DNA of 64,000 bases from Saccharopolyspora_D taberi (GCF_039534165.1 NZ_BAAAUX010000011.1:434001-498000), one strand, 5' to 3'. Counted from the first letter of the stretch, positions 25,246 to 34,635 are shown. The notes: generated from the sequence alone by a model not told the origin. Translations and numbers: made by a program.

Positions 25246-27951
25246 GTGTCCTCGTTCCTCTACTCACTCGGCCGAAGGGCCTTCGCAGCCCGCAAGACCG
25301 TGCTGCTGATCTGGCTGCTGGTGCTGGCGGTGGCCGGCGGCGCGGCAGGTCTGCTCGGCAAGGGAATGGACAACTCGGTGACCATCCCCGGCACCGAGGC
25401 CCAGCAGGCGCTGGACCGGCTGGCGGTGACGTTCCCGCAGACCAGCGGCGCCTCGGCGCAGATCATCGCGGTTTCCCCGCAGGGCGTGGCGGAACCCGCC
25501 GTGCGCGCGGAGGTCGACCGCGCCGTCGAGGAGCTCAAGGGCATCCGCGGCGCCTCGGTCATCTCCCCCTACGAGAAGGACCTCGGCGGAAGCACCAGCG
25601 CCGACGGCCGGGCCGGGCTGATCATGATCCAGCTCGAGGGCGAGGTCTCCACGATCGACCAGCCCACCAAGGACCGCATCGCCCGGATCGCGAGCGATCT
25701 GCGGGAGCGCCTGCCCGCGGGCTCGCAGGCCTCCCACGGCGGCCCGCTGTTCGCGCAGAACTTCCCGGGCCTGAGCATCATCGAGGCGCTGGGCCTGGTG
25801 GTCGCGATCGTGGTGCTGATGATCACCCTGGGCTCGTTCCTGGCGGCGGGCATGCCGCTGGTCAACGCGCTGGTCGGGGTCGGCATCTCGATGACGCTGA
25901 TCTTCGTCGCGACCGCGCTGGGGCCGATCACCGCGACCACCCCGCTGCTGTCGCTGATGCTCGGCCTGGCCGTGGGCATCGACTACGCGCTGTTCATCCT
26001 CTCCCGCCACCAGCAGGAACTCGCCGGGGGCTCGACCCCGCAGGAGGCCGCCGCGCGGGCCAACGCCACCGCGGGCTCGGCGGTGATCTTCGCCGGGCTG
26101 ACCGTGGTGATCGCGCTGTTCGGGCTCGGCGTCGCCGGAATCCCGTTCCTGACCACCATGGGCGTCGCGGCAGCGGTCGGTGTCGCCATCGCGGTGCTCG
26201 TGTCGGTGACGCTGATGCCCGCGCTGCTGGGCTTCGCGGGCGACCGCCTGCGCCCGCGGGCCCGCAGGAAGCGGGCCAGGACCGGCGGTGGCGACCGGTT
26301 CTTCGCGGGCTGGGTGCGCGCCGCCACCCGCTTCCCGCTGGTGACCGTGCTCGTCGTGATCGGTGCGCTGGGCATCGCCACGCTGCCCGCCGCCGGACTG
26401 CGGCTCGCGCTGCCCGACGCCGGGGCGCTGCCGCAGCAGGACCCCGCCCGCGTCACCTACGACCTGGTCTCCGAGCACTTCCCGAAGGGCTTCAACGGCC
26501 CGCTGATCGTCACCGGCAACATCGTCACCAGCACCGACCCGCTGGGGCTGATGGCCGACCTCAAGACCGAGATCGAGCGCCTGCCCGGCGTCGCCGACGT
26601 CCCGCTGGCCACCCCGAACCCGACCGCCGACACCGGCATCGTGCAGGTGATCCCGGAAGGTTCCCCGGACTCCGAGCAGACCAAGCAGCTCGTCGACGAG
26701 ATCCGCTCGCTGCGCGGCCACTTCCAGCAGACCTACGGCATCGACATCGCGGTCACCGGCTTCACCGCCGTGGGCATCGACGTCTCGGCCAAGCTCGGCC
26801 AGGCGCTGGTGCCCTTCGGCGTGGTCGTGGTCGGGCTGTCGCTGATCCTGCTGACGATGGTGTTCCGCTCCATCGCCGTGCCGATCAAGGCCACGCTCGG
26901 CTACCTGCTCAGCATCGGGGCCTCGATGGGCATCGTGACCCTGGTGTTCCAGGACGGCTGGCTGGCCGACGCGCTCAACGTCACCCGCACCGGCCCGGTG
27001 ATCAGCTTCATGCCGATCGTGCTGATGGGCGTGCTGTTCGGGCTCGCGATGGACTACGAGGTCTTCCTGGTCACGCGGATGCGCGAGGAGTTCGTGCACA
27101 CCCGCGACGCCCGCGCGGCGATCCACACCGGCTTCGTGTCCTCGGCCAAGGTCGTCACCGCCGCCGCGGTGATCATGTTCGCGGTGTTCGTCGCGTTCGT
27201 GCCCGAGGGCGACGCGAACCTCAAGCCGATCGCGCTCGGCCTGGCCGTCGGCGTGTTCGTCGACGCCTTCGTGGTGCGCATGACGCTGGTCCCGGCGGTG
27301 CTCGCGCTGCTCGGCGACAAGGCGTGGTGGATGCCGCGCAGGCTGGACCGCGCGCTGCCGTCGTTCGACGTCGAGGGCGAGAACCTGCGCGAGGAGCTGG
27401 CGCTGGCGGACTGGCCGCGCCCCGGCTCCGACGACGCCATCGCCTGCCAGGGACTGCGGCTGACCGAGCCGTCCACCGGCGAGCCGGTCTACCGCGACGT
27501 CGGTTTCGCGGTCGCGCGCGGCGGGGTCCATGTGGTGCGGGGTGCCGACGAACCGGCGATCAGCGCGCTGCTGCTGACGTTGTCCGGCCGGTTGAAGCCG
27601 GACGCGGGCAGGCTGAAGGTCCTCGGCCACGTGCTGCCCGCACGCGCCTCCGCGGTGCGCTCGCGCGTGGCCTATGTGGACACCGGTGAGGGCGGTGCGG
27701 AGGCGGTGCGCCGCGCGCTGGCCGAGAAACCTGCCGTGCTGGTGCTCGATCGCACCGACCGGATCTCCGACCCGGCCGCCCGCCGGGAGATCCGCGCCCT
27801 GCTGACCGGCCCCCGGCCGACGGTCGTCGCGGGCACCACCGGCCTGGCCGAGGTGCACGACGTCCTCCCGGCGACCGGTTCGCCCACCCTTTCCGAACTG
27901 CACGGCAGCACGGCCGCCGTGCCCGGTGTCGTCTCCGGCTCGATCCGCTAG
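25246..27951 (+). CDS. MMPL/RND-type transporter with a degenerate C-terminal ABC-ATPase-like domain
   Basis: 901 residues from GTG 25246 (AGGAG seven bases upstream). Residues 1-720 are a complete MMPL permease: two halves with a periplasmic loop each, GIDYALFILSRHQQE in the first half and GLAMDYEVFLVTRMREE in the second. Residues about 730-890 look like an ABC nucleotide-binding domain that has lost function: YRDVGFAVARGGVHVVRG then ADEPAISALLL replaces the Walker A GxxGxGKS, while AVLVLDRTD resembles Walker B plus D-loop without the catalytic Glu. The neighbouring YhgE gene and a TetR gene complete the unit. Export of a lipid or amphiphile is inferred. Confidence 0.88.
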   Translation: MSSFLYSLGRRAFAARKTVLLIWLLVLAVAGGAAGLLGKGMDNSVTIPGTEAQQALDRLAVTFPQTSGASAQIIAVSPQGVAEPAVRAEVDRAVEELKGIRGASVISPYEKDLGGSTSADGRAGLIMIQLEGEVSTIDQPTKDRIARIASDLRERLPAGSQASHGGPLFAQNFPGLSIIEALGLVVAIVVLMITLGSFLAAGMPLVNALVGVGISMTLIFVATALGPITATTPLLSLMLGLAVGIDYALFILSRHQQELAGGSTPQEAAARANATAGSAVIFAGLTVVIALFGLGVAGIPFLTTMGVAAAVGVAIAVLVSVTLMPALLGFAGDRLRPRARRKRARTGGGDRFFAGWVRAATRFPLVTVLVVIGALGIATLPAAGLRLALPDAGALPQQDPARVTYDLVSEHFPKGFNGPLIVTGNIVTSTDPLGLMADLKTEIERLPGVADVPLATPNPTADTGIVQVIPEGSPDSEQTKQLVDEIRSLRGHFQQTYGIDIAVTGFTAVGIDVSAKLGQALVPFGVVVVGLSLILLTMVFRSIAVPIKATLGYLLSIGASMGIVTLVFQDGWLADALNVTRTGPVISFMPIVLMGVLFGLAMDYEVFLVTRMREEFVHTRDARAAIHTGFVSSAKVVTAAAVIMFAVFVAFVPEGDANLKPIALGLAVGVFVDAFVVRMTLVPAVLALLGDKAWWMPRRLDRALPSFDVEGENLREELALADWPRPGSDDAIACQGLRLTEPSTGEPVYRDVGFAVARGGVHVVRGADEPAISALLLTLSGRLKPDAGRLKVLGHVLPARASAVRSRVAYVDTGEGGAEAVRRALAEKPAVLVLDRTDRISDPAARREIRALLTGPRPTVVAGTTGLAEVHDVLPATGSPTLSELHGSTAAVPGVVSGSIR

Positions 27952-27969
27952 AAAGCCGAGGTAATCACT

Positions 27970-29886
27970 GTGAGCCCGATGTCGAAGGGCCGGCTGCGGC
28001 TCTCCCTGCTCGGCCTGCTGCTGGTGCCGCTGGCCATCGCGGGACTGCTCACCTGGTCGCTGGGCGATCCCGGCGACCGGTTGAAGGACGTCAAGGCCGC
28101 GATCGTCAACGAGGACGAGCCCGTGGAGATCAACGGACAGCTCACCCCACTGGGGCGGCAGCTGTCCGCGAAGCTGGCGGGAGGCGAGATCAGGAGCAAC
28201 TACCACTGGGAGTTCGCCACCCGGCAGACCGCCGAGGAGGGCCTGCGCGACGGCACGTACGCGGCGGTGGTGACGATCCCGGAGAACTTCTCGGCGGCGG
28301 CCACCTCCTTCTCCGGCGACCCGGCCCGGGCCCAGCGCGCGACGATCGACGTCAGCACCGGCGACCGCGGCAGGCTGGCGGACGAGGCGATCAGCCGGAT
28401 GGTGACCTCCACCGCGGCGAGCCTGCTCGGCCGGCAGCTGACCACGACCTACCTGGACAACGTCTACGTCGGGTTCAACACCCTCGGCGACAAGCTCGGC
28501 GACGCCTCCGAAGGCGCCACCTCGCTGGCCGACGGCGCCAAGCAGCTCGCGGGCGGTACCGGGAAGCTCGCCGACGGGGCCAACGAGCTGGCGGCGGGCT
28601 CACGCTCGCTGGCCGACGGGATGGGCAAGCTCGACGACGGCGCGGCGCAGCTTTCGCAGGGCACGAGCGGACTCTCGGACGGGCTCGGGCAGCTCCGGCA
28701 GCAGACCGGCCAGCTGCCGCAGCAGGTCGGCAAGCTCGCCGAGGTCTCGGCCCAGGAGGCGCAGGGCGTGCAGCAGCTCGACGACGGCCTCGCGGGGATG
28801 TCGCAGAAACTCGCCGAGATGTCCAAGCAGTGCCCGCCCGGGGTCATCAAGATGTGCAACGATCTCGCGATCCAGGCCGCCACCGCGCAGGCGCTCAGCG
28901 ACGGCGCCGGGCAGGTCCGGCAGGCCAGCCAGGGGGTTTCCGGCGGCCTCGGGCAGCTCGCGGGCGGCATGCCCGCGCTCAGCGGTGGGATCGACCAGCT
29001 CGCCGGCGGGGCCACCCAGCTCGACGGCGGCGCCCAGCAGCTCGCGGGCGGGATCTCGCAGACCCGCGGTGGTGCCGACAAGCTGGCGGACGGCGCCGAA
29101 CAGCTCGCGGGCGGCGTGCGCGGGGTGGCCGACGGGGCCCGCGAGCTCGGCAACGGTTCCGGGCAGCTCGCCGACGGCCTCGGCCAGGCGGTCGAGCAGC
29201 TGCCCAAGTACCCGGACGCCGACCGGAACAAGCTGGCGGAGGCGGTGGCCAGCCCGGTCGAGACCGCCGACGGCAGCGCGCTCGGCTTCGGAACGTCCGG
29301 CCCCTCGATGTACGCGGTCCTCGCGCTGTGGATCGGCGCGCTGGTGACGTTCCTGGTGCTGCGCCCGGTGCCGGCCAACGTCCTCGAATCGACCCGCTCG
29401 TCGTTCCGGCTGGCACTGCGCCAGTTCCGGCTGCCCGCGGTGCTCGGCATCGCCCAGGGCGTGCTGGTGAGCGCGATCGTCGGCGTCTCCGGCGGCCTCT
29501 CGGCCGGCCAGTGGCTCGCCTGCGCCGGGCTGCTGGCGTTGACCGCAGTGGCCTTCACCGCCGTGAACCAGGCGCTCGCGGCGGCGCTGGGCGGCATCGG
29601 CCGGTTCGCGGCGATGCTGGTGGGCGTGGTGCTGCTGGCCAACGGGTTCATCGCCGCGGTACCGGCGGCGCTGGGACGGATCTCGGCGGCCCTGCCGACC
29701 GGCCCGGCGCAGAACGCGCTCCAGGCGGTCATCAACGGGCTCAACCCCGGCGGCTGGGCGCTCGCGCTGCTGGTCGTGTGGGCGCTGAGCGGGCTGCTGG
29801 TCACCCACCTGGCGATCGAACGCCGCCGCACCGTGCGGGCGTCCCGCTTCCGGCCGGTGCTTGGCGCGCGGCGGGTGCCGGTGTGA
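27970..29886 (+). CDS. YhgE/Pip-type membrane protein with heptad-repeat ectodomain
   Basis: 638 residues. One N-terminal membrane helix (about 8-27) is followed by a large extracytoplasmic region. At about 175-410 that region is made of repeats of the type LADGAxQLAGG, giving one Leu-x-x-Gly heptad after another (LADGANELAAG, LDDGAAQLSQG, LAGGVRGVADG). Five or six C-terminal helices end the protein. This is the YhgE/Pip/EsaA architecture. It starts at GTG 27970, 18 bases after the MMPL gene, so the two are co-transcribed. YhgE-MMPL pairs are taken to form one envelope transport complex; the cargo is unknown. Confidence 0.9.
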   Translation: MSPMSKGRLRLSLLGLLLVPLAIAGLLTWSLGDPGDRLKDVKAAIVNEDEPVEINGQLTPLGRQLSAKLAGGEIRSNYHWEFATRQTAEEGLRDGTYAAVVTIPENFSAAATSFSGDPARAQRATIDVSTGDRGRLADEAISRMVTSTAASLLGRQLTTTYLDNVYVGFNTLGDKLGDASEGATSLADGAKQLAGGTGKLADGANELAAGSRSLADGMGKLDDGAAQLSQGTSGLSDGLGQLRQQTGQLPQQVGKLAEVSAQEAQGVQQLDDGLAGMSQKLAEMSKQCPPGVIKMCNDLAIQAATAQALSDGAGQVRQASQGVSGGLGQLAGGMPALSGGIDQLAGGATQLDGGAQQLAGGISQTRGGADKLADGAEQLAGGVRGVADGARELGNGSGQLADGLGQAVEQLPKYPDADRNKLAEAVASPVETADGSALGFGTSGPSMYAVLALWIGALVTFLVLRPVPANVLESTRSSFRLALRQFRLPAVLGIAQGVLVSAIVGVSGGLSAGQWLACAGLLALTAVAFTAVNQALAAALGGIGRFAAMLVGVVLLANGFIAAVPAALGRISAALPTGPAQNALQAVINGLNPGGWALALLVVWALSGLLVTHLAIERRRTVRASRFRPVLGARRVPV

Positions 29887-30107
29887 TCGGCGTCCACTTC
29901 GGACAGATCGGGCCGCTCAGGCGTCGGTGACCGGCCCGGGCAGCATCTGGGCGATCGAGGGCAAGCAGGGCCGGTGCGGCTTGAGCTGCCGGGAGCCGTG
30001 GGCGGGGTCGACCCCGGCAGCGGTTCCGCGGCCTTCATCGCCGGACCGGACTCCACCCCGCTGTCGCCGAACGCTTCGGACGGCCGCGTCGGCGATGCCG
30101 AGCCCGG

Positions 30108-30569
30108 TCAGCGTGACAGCTGAGGACTCCGGGTCAGCCCGTGCAGCGCCTCGACCAGCGGAGCCAGCTCCGGGGTCTGCTCCGCCGCGGCGAGCGCGGT
30201 TTCCAACGCCGCGTCGTGAGTCGGACGCGCCCGCTCCAGCAGGGCCCGGCCCGCAGCGGTGAGCTCGGTGTAGATCCCCCGTCGGTCGTCCTTGCACAGG
30301 ACGCGGGTCAGCAGATCGCGGTCCTCCAGCCTGCTGACCAGCCGGGTCGTCGCGCTGCCGCTGAGCGCCGTGGCGCGGGCGAGCTGCTGCATGCGCATGT
30401 GCCAGCCGTCCTGGCGGCCGAGCGCGTCGAGAACCGTGTACTCGACGACCGACAGGCCGTGCTCGGCCTGGAGCGCCTTCTCCAGCGCGGCTTCGAGCAC
30501 CCCGTGCAGCGCGGCGAGCGTGCGCCAGCCGTGGGCGCGCACTTCGACAGCATCGTCGGCGATTCCCAC
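30108..30569 (-). CDS. MarR-family regulator of the adjacent MFS gene
   Basis: 153 residues. The winged helix is LSVVEYTVLDALGRQDGWHM, QQLARATALSGSATTRLVSRLEDRDLL, with the DDRRGIYTELTAAGRALL wing. I chose GTG 30569 because AGGAGG lies five bases upstream; a GTG two codons earlier overlaps that site. The gene is divergent from an MFS exporter with a clear TTGCACGC/GCGTGCAA operator between. This is a classical autoregulated drug-efflux pair. The 221 bases on its 3' side, up to the YhgE gene, hold nothing I recognise. Confidence 0.92.
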   Translation of the reverse strand: MGIADDAVEVRAHGWRTLAALHGVLEAALEKALQAEHGLSVVEYTVLDALGRQDGWHMRMQQLARATALSGSATTRLVSRLEDRDLLTRVLCKDDRRGIYTELTAAGRALLERARPTHDAALETALAAAEQTPELAPLVEALHGLTRSPQLSR

Positions 30570-30612
30570 GAGCACCTCCTGCCAGTTGACCTACCACACC
30601 GACGTTACCAGC

Positions 30613-30637
30613 TTGCACGCATATGACGCGCGTGCAA
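30613..30637. promoter_or_regulatory. Predicted MarR operator
   Basis: Arms TTGCACGC (30613-30620) and GCGTGCAA (30630-30637) are perfect complements around a nine-base spacer. A further half-site, TGTGCAAC, occurs at 30681-30688 inside the MFS promoter. Both copies are followed by TAT or ATT, suggesting direct-repeat occupancy of the promoter. Confidence 0.65.
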
Positions 30638-30665
30638 CTATCTCGCAGATCACAATACCTGCCAA

Positions 30666-30694
30666 TTGAGTTAGACCGCGTGTGCAACTATTGT
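30666..30694 (+). promoter_or_regulatory. Promoter of the MFS gene
   Basis: TTGAGT (30666-30671) and TATTGT (30689-30694) are spaced by 17 bases, 46 bases upstream of the ATG. A MarR half-site lies within the spacer, which supports direct repression. Confidence 0.55.
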
Positions 30695-30739
30695 CGACGC
30701 CTGTAGAACTCAGACGCAGTCAGACAGGAAGGCCCGCAC

Positions 30740-31942
30740 ATGCCTCTCGCGCTCCTGGCCCTCGCCATCGGCGCCTTCGGTATCGGCACCACCGAGTTCG
30801 TGATCATGGGGGTGCTCCCGCAGGTCGCAGGTGAGTTCGACGTCAGCATCCCGGCCGCGGGCTGGCTGGTGTCGGGCTACGCGCTCGGCGTCGTCGTCGG
30901 CGCACCGATCCTCACGGTCCTGGGCACCAAGGTGTCCCGCAAGAAGATGCTGCTGTTCCTGATGGGCGTCTTCATCGTCGGCAACCTGCTCTCCGCCGCC
31001 GCTCCCACCTTCGCCGTCATGCTCGTCGGCCGGATCGTCGCCTCGTTCGCGCACGGCGCGTTCTTCGGCATCGGGTCCGTGGTCGCCGCCAGCCTGGTCG
31101 CGCCCGCGAAGAAGGCTTCGGCCATCTCGCTGATGTTCACGGGGCTGACCGTCGCCAACATCATCGGTGTCCCCGGAGGCACCTACGTCGGGCAGGCCGC
31201 GGGCTGGCGGGTCACCTTCGGCATCGTCGCCGTGCTCGGCCTGATCGGGTTCCTCGGCGTCGCCGCGCTCGTCCCCGAGCAGGGCAGGCCCGAGGCCGCG
31301 AGGATCCGCACCGAGTTCGCCGCGTTCCGCAACGTGCAGGTCTGGCTCGCGATGGCGATGACGGTCCTGGGCTTCGGCGGCGTGTTCGCCGCGATCACCT
31401 ACATCGCGCCGATGATGACCGACGTCGCCGGCTACACCGAGGGCGGCGTGACCTGGCTGCTCGTGCTGTTCGGCATCGGCATGTTCCTGGGCAACCTGCT
31501 CGGCGGCAGGTTCGCCGACCGGGCTCTGATGCCCATGCTGTTCGTCGCGCTCGCCGCGCTCGCGGGCGTCCTGCTGCTGTTCACGGTGACGGCGCACAGC
31601 CAGCTGCTCGCCGCGATCACCCTGCCGGCCATCGGTGCCCTGGGCTTCGCCACCGTGCCCCCGCTGCAGAAGTGGATCATGGACCAGGCGCCCACCGCCC
31701 CGACCCTCGCCTCGGCCGCCAACATCGGCGCCTTCAACCTCGGCAACGCCCTCTCGGCGTGGCTCGGCGGCGTCGTGATCGCCGCCGGGTTCGGCTACAC
31801 CTCGCCCAACTGGGTCGGCGCCCTGCTCGCGGGCACCGCGCTGCTGCTGTCGTTCCTCGCCGCCTTCCTCGACCGCCGCACCCGCGCGGCCGAGCCCGGC
31901 GCGGCACCCGTCCCCGCCGAGCCGGTCGCGGCGCAGCACTGA
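30740..31942 (+). CDS. MFS transporter, DHA1/AraJ-like efflux permease
   Basis: 400 residues, twelve helices. IGAFGIGTTEFVIMGVLPQVAG in helix 1 is the AraJ/Cmr signature, read in two parts, followed by TKVSRKKMLLFLMG (motif A-like). AGGAAGG precedes the ATG. It is divergent from a MarR gene and its promoter contains MarR half-sites, so it is presumably induced by its own substrate. It is a second paralogue of the permease at 12612-13829, with the same start motif. Confidence 0.9.
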   Translation: MPLALLALAIGAFGIGTTEFVIMGVLPQVAGEFDVSIPAAGWLVSGYALGVVVGAPILTVLGTKVSRKKMLLFLMGVFIVGNLLSAAAPTFAVMLVGRIVASFAHGAFFGIGSVVAASLVAPAKKASAISLMFTGLTVANIIGVPGGTYVGQAAGWRVTFGIVAVLGLIGFLGVAALVPEQGRPEAARIRTEFAAFRNVQVWLAMAMTVLGFGGVFAAITYIAPMMTDVAGYTEGGVTWLLVLFGIGMFLGNLLGGRFADRALMPMLFVALAALAGVLLLFTVTAHSQLLAAITLPAIGALGFATVPPLQKWIMDQAPTAPTLASAANIGAFNLGNALSAWLGGVVIAAGFGYTSPNWVGALLAGTALLLSFLAAFLDRRTRAAEPGAAPVPAEPVAAQH

Positions 31943-31948
31943 GCCGGG

Positions 31949-32041
31949 TGCGCCATCGCCGAGGACGTCGCAGCACTCGGCGAGACCGTCCCGGCGGAGT
32001 TCTGGACGGGGCTGCGCGAGGACGCGCTAATCTCCCCCGGG
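31949..32041 (+). pseudogene. C-terminal remnant of an aldo/keto reductase
   Basis: Directly after the MFS stop the plus strand reads AIAEDVAALGETVPAEFWTG then LREDALISPG. The segment VPAxxWxxLRxxxLI resembles the very end of D-threo-aldose-dehydrogenase-type aldo/keto reductases. No upstream part is left. Only about 30 residues support this, so the assignment is tentative. Confidence 0.4.
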
Positions 32042-32081
32042 ACGGATCTCGCCCAGGGCTGCGTCAGCGGGTGGGCAGCCC

Positions 32082-33179
32082 TCAGCGCAGCGGGTCGTAG
32101 GCCGCCAGGTCGATCCCCGGGTCGGCCTGGCGGGCCAACCGAGCGGCGACCGAACCCGCGTACGGGCCGATCGTCAGACCGGACGCCCCCAGGCCGTTGA
32201 CCACCACCATCCCGGCGACCTGCGGAACCGGGCCGAGCAGCGGCCGGACGTCAGGCCCCATCGGGCGGAACCCGATGCGGGTCTCCACGTGCGTGGCGCC
32301 CGCCAGCCCGGGTGCCACCGACAGAGCTTCGCCGAGCACCTCCGCCATCCCGGCCGCGGTCACCCGGTGGTCGAAACCGGCGCCGTCCTCGCGGGTCGCG
32401 CCGACCACGACCCGCGAGTCGTCGAAGGCCAGGAGGTAGTGCCGCGACCGCGGCAGAACGACCGGCCAGCCCGCGGTTTCCACGCCCGGCAGCCGCAGAT
32501 GCACGATCTGGCCGCGCTGCGGCACGACCCGCACCTGGACGTCGATCGGTTCGAGCAGCTGCGGCGACCAGGCACCGGCCGCCGCGACCACGGCGTCCGC
32601 CCCGATGAAAACGTCGTCGACCCGCACTCCGCGAACCGCGCTGTCGGCGACGATCTCGGCCGCGCCGTTGACGATCCGAGCACCGCGCCGGACCGCGGCG
32701 CGCCGCATCGCGTCACGGACCGCGCGGCCGTCCAGGCGTGCGGCTCCCGGAATGTGGATCGCCGGGCCGTCATGCCCGAGCGGCGGGAAGACCTCGCGGG
32801 CACGGCGAGCGCTGATCAACTCCACCTCGCCCGCCATCGGAGACTCCGCGGCGCGCTCGGCCACGCGCCGCAGCTCGTCCTCCGCCTCGGCTTCGGAGAC
32901 CAGCCGCAGCGCGCCGACCTTCCGATAGCCGAACCCGGTCTCCCCATCGGCGGCCAACGCCGCCAGCAGGCCCCGGTAGTGCTCCGTCCCGGCGACGGCG
33001 ATCCGGTACCAGTCCGGATCGTCCGTTCTGGACGACCACGGGCAGATGATGCCCGCCCCGGCCGACGTCGCCCGGCCCGGGATCGGCGAGTCCACCAGGA
33101 CCACTTCGGCCCCGGCCCGGGCCAGCTCGTAACCGGCTGCCGCACCGGCGATGCCGCTACCGACGACCACCACCCGCAT
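32082..33179 (-). CDS. FAD-dependent amino-acid oxidase/dehydrogenase (DAO family)
   Basis: 365 residues from ATG 33179 (GGAGCGGAAG upstream). The N terminus MRVVVVGSGIAGAAAGYEL is the FAD-binding fold, followed by LVDSPIPGRATSAGAGIICPW, the usual second contact. RIGFRPMGPDVRPLLGPVPQ and VVVNGLGASGLTIGPYAG close the FAD site at the C terminus. This is the glycine-oxidase/D-amino-acid-dehydrogenase group. The amine substrate is unknown. Upstream is a stretch with a broken DinB gene and no clear partner. Confidence 0.9.
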   Translation of the reverse strand: MRVVVVGSGIAGAAAGYELARAGAEVVLVDSPIPGRATSAGAGIICPWSSRTDDPDWYRIAVAGTEHYRGLLAALAADGETGFGYRKVGALRLVSEAEAEDELRRVAERAAESPMAGEVELISARRAREVFPPLGHDGPAIHIPGAARLDGRAVRDAMRRAAVRRGARIVNGAAEIVADSAVRGVRVDDVFIGADAVVAAAGAWSPQLLEPIDVQVRVVPQRGQIVHLRLPGVETAGWPVVLPRSRHYLLAFDDSRVVVGATREDGAGFDHRVTAAGMAEVLGEALSVAPGLAGATHVETRIGFRPMGPDVRPLLGPVPQVAGMVVVNGLGASGLTIGPYAGSVAARLARQADPGIDLAAYDPLR

Positions 33180-33639
33180 CTTCCGCTCCTCCTGGTTCGA
33201 CCGACTCCTCCACACCACCAATACGCGTCGGAGTCTCCCCCGAGCAGATGTGGTGGTCCCCGCAGGTGGTGATCGACAGGTGGGTCATCGGCTCTCCGGC
33301 GTTGGCCAGGTGCCGATGCATGGTCGGATTCGGTGGGTGTCGGCGTGCAGGCCGGAACGGGTGGCTTCGCGGTATCCGGACAGGAGCGGGATACCGGTCG
33401 CATCCGTGGGTGGACACCCCCGTCGTTTCTCGCGACTGCGGCCAGCGACGCCTCCAGCTCACGGCGGCAGTCGCACGGCTGGCTGCCGAAACGTCACCGG
33501 CGACGCATTCGACGTGCATCGCCACGAACGGCAGCCCGGACGACGACGGGGCAGCAGCGCGACGTGTTCGGTTCCGGTGACCTCGTCGCGGAACCCCACG
33601 GCGTCGAAGTCCCGGACGGGATCGGCAACGCCGCCCGCG

Positions 33640-33909
33640 TACCCCCTCCGGTGCCGGGCGGAAAGTGGCGTCCCAGTCGGCGATCGGATGGCCGAGCAAC
33701 CAGTAGCGCTCGACGTGGGTGAGGTGCTTGACGAGTCCGAGCAGGTTCGTCCCCGACGCCACGCCGGGCGTGCGGACCTGCGGTTCGGGGACGCCGTGCG
33801 TCTTGGCGATCACCGAGTCCCGCAAGTAGTCGAGGAAGCCCAGAAGCACTTGCTTCTCTCCCGGGCCGGTCTTGGGCGGACCGGGGTCGCGCCGATGTGT
33901 CTGGGGCAT
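33640..33909 (-). pseudogene. DinB/DUF664-like protein, 3' part disrupted
   Basis: From ATG 33909 (AGAGGACGACC upstream) the frame reads KQVLLGFLDYLRDSVIAKTH, then GTNLLGLVKHLTHVERYWLL and DWDATFRPAPEG. This is the first helix pair and metal-His region of DUF664/DinB-superfamily proteins (mycothiol-dependent transferase type). After the last residue the expected second half is missing: the original frame turns into Arg-rich antisense-like sequence. The 450 bases from there to the DAO gene hold no convincing gene. I judge the protein truncated and probably inactive. Confidence 0.6.
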
Positions 33910-33919
33910 GGTCGTCCTC

Positions 33920-34543
33920 TCAGGCTGTCGTGCGGCGGATGACGAGCACGTTGTCGATGACCGTCGCGGTCTGCCCACCCGGACCCGTCGCCTCCCGCCT
34001 GGGCATGTCCGCGCGCTCGACCCGCCACCGGGCGTCCAGGGCCAGTTCGGCGAACACCTCGTCCGGCGTCGGGTAGTGGCTCTGGGCGCTCCAGGACCAG
34101 GGCGCCGCGGAACCGTGGTCGACGATCACGAGCCGCCCGCCGGGACGCAGCGCGTGCGCGGCGGTGCGCAGAACCCTGGCCCGGGGCAACGCGAACGGCG
34201 TGTGGAAGTACTGGGCGGACACCAGGTCGAAGCTGCCCTCCGGAAAATCCTCGGCCAAATCAACACATACCACCGACATCGCAGTGTGCAGACCACGTTC
34301 CTGGGCGTTCTCGGCGAGACGGCGCACTGCGTTGGCGGAAATGTCGACCGCCGTCACCCGCCACCCGCGCCCGGCCAGCCAGAGCGCGTCACCGCCGGCT
34401 CCGCAGCCCAGGTCCAGGGCGGTGCCCGGGGTGAGCTTCCCGGCGATCTCGGCCAGCACGGGGTTCGCCCGGCTGGTCTGGGCGGGCCGGGGCACGCGGT
34501 ACTGCTCGTCCCAGAAGCTGGCGGCGTCGCGGGTGGATTCCAT
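33920..34543 (-). CDS. Class I SAM-dependent methyltransferase
   Basis: 207 residues from ATG 34543 (GGGAG nine bases upstream). TALDLGCGAGGDALWLAGRG is motif I, VTAVDISANAVRRLAE motif II, and GSFDLVSAQYFHTPFALPR motif IV with the acceptor-binding loop. The fold matches the tellurite-resistance/thiopurine-type small methyltransferases, but the substrate is not fixed. It is divergent from the XRE-cupin regulator, whose palindromic operator lies between them. The regulator therefore probably controls it. Confidence 0.9.
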   Translation of the reverse strand: MESTRDAASFWDEQYRVPRPAQTSRANPVLAEIAGKLTPGTALDLGCGAGGDALWLAGRGWRVTAVDISANAVRRLAENAQERGLHTAMSVVCVDLAEDFPEGSFDLVSAQYFHTPFALPRARVLRTAAHALRPGGRLVIVDHGSAAPWSWSAQSHYPTPDEVFAELALDARWRVERADMPRREATGPGGQTATVIDNVLVIRRTTA

Positions 34544-34618
34544 TGTCGATTTCTCCCTCGTGCCGGTCGTTGGTGCGGCAACCACACTCACCCGCAACCG
34601 CCACCGATTGCACGAAAA

Positions 34619-34635
34619 CTTGCCGAACCGGCAAG
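34619..34635. promoter_or_regulatory. Perfect palindrome CTTGCCGAACCGGCAAG, predicted XRE-cupin operator
   Basis: Seven-base arms around AAC form a perfect inverted repeat nine bases upstream of the regulator ATG and 76 bases upstream of the methyltransferase start. A TTGC-type half-site palindrome is common for XRE-cupin regulators. It indicates autoregulation and co-control of the divergent methyltransferase. Confidence 0.65.

Noticed and set aside
25264..28206. A 980-codon minus-strand open frame opposite the MMPL gene
   Set aside because: Composition is His/Gln/Arg/Asp-rich, typical of an antisense frame; the plus strand encodes a clear MMPL protein.
29887..30107. A small gene between the YhgE and MarR genes
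   Set aside because: Short open frames on both strands have no start site, no ribosome-binding site and no recognisable motif.
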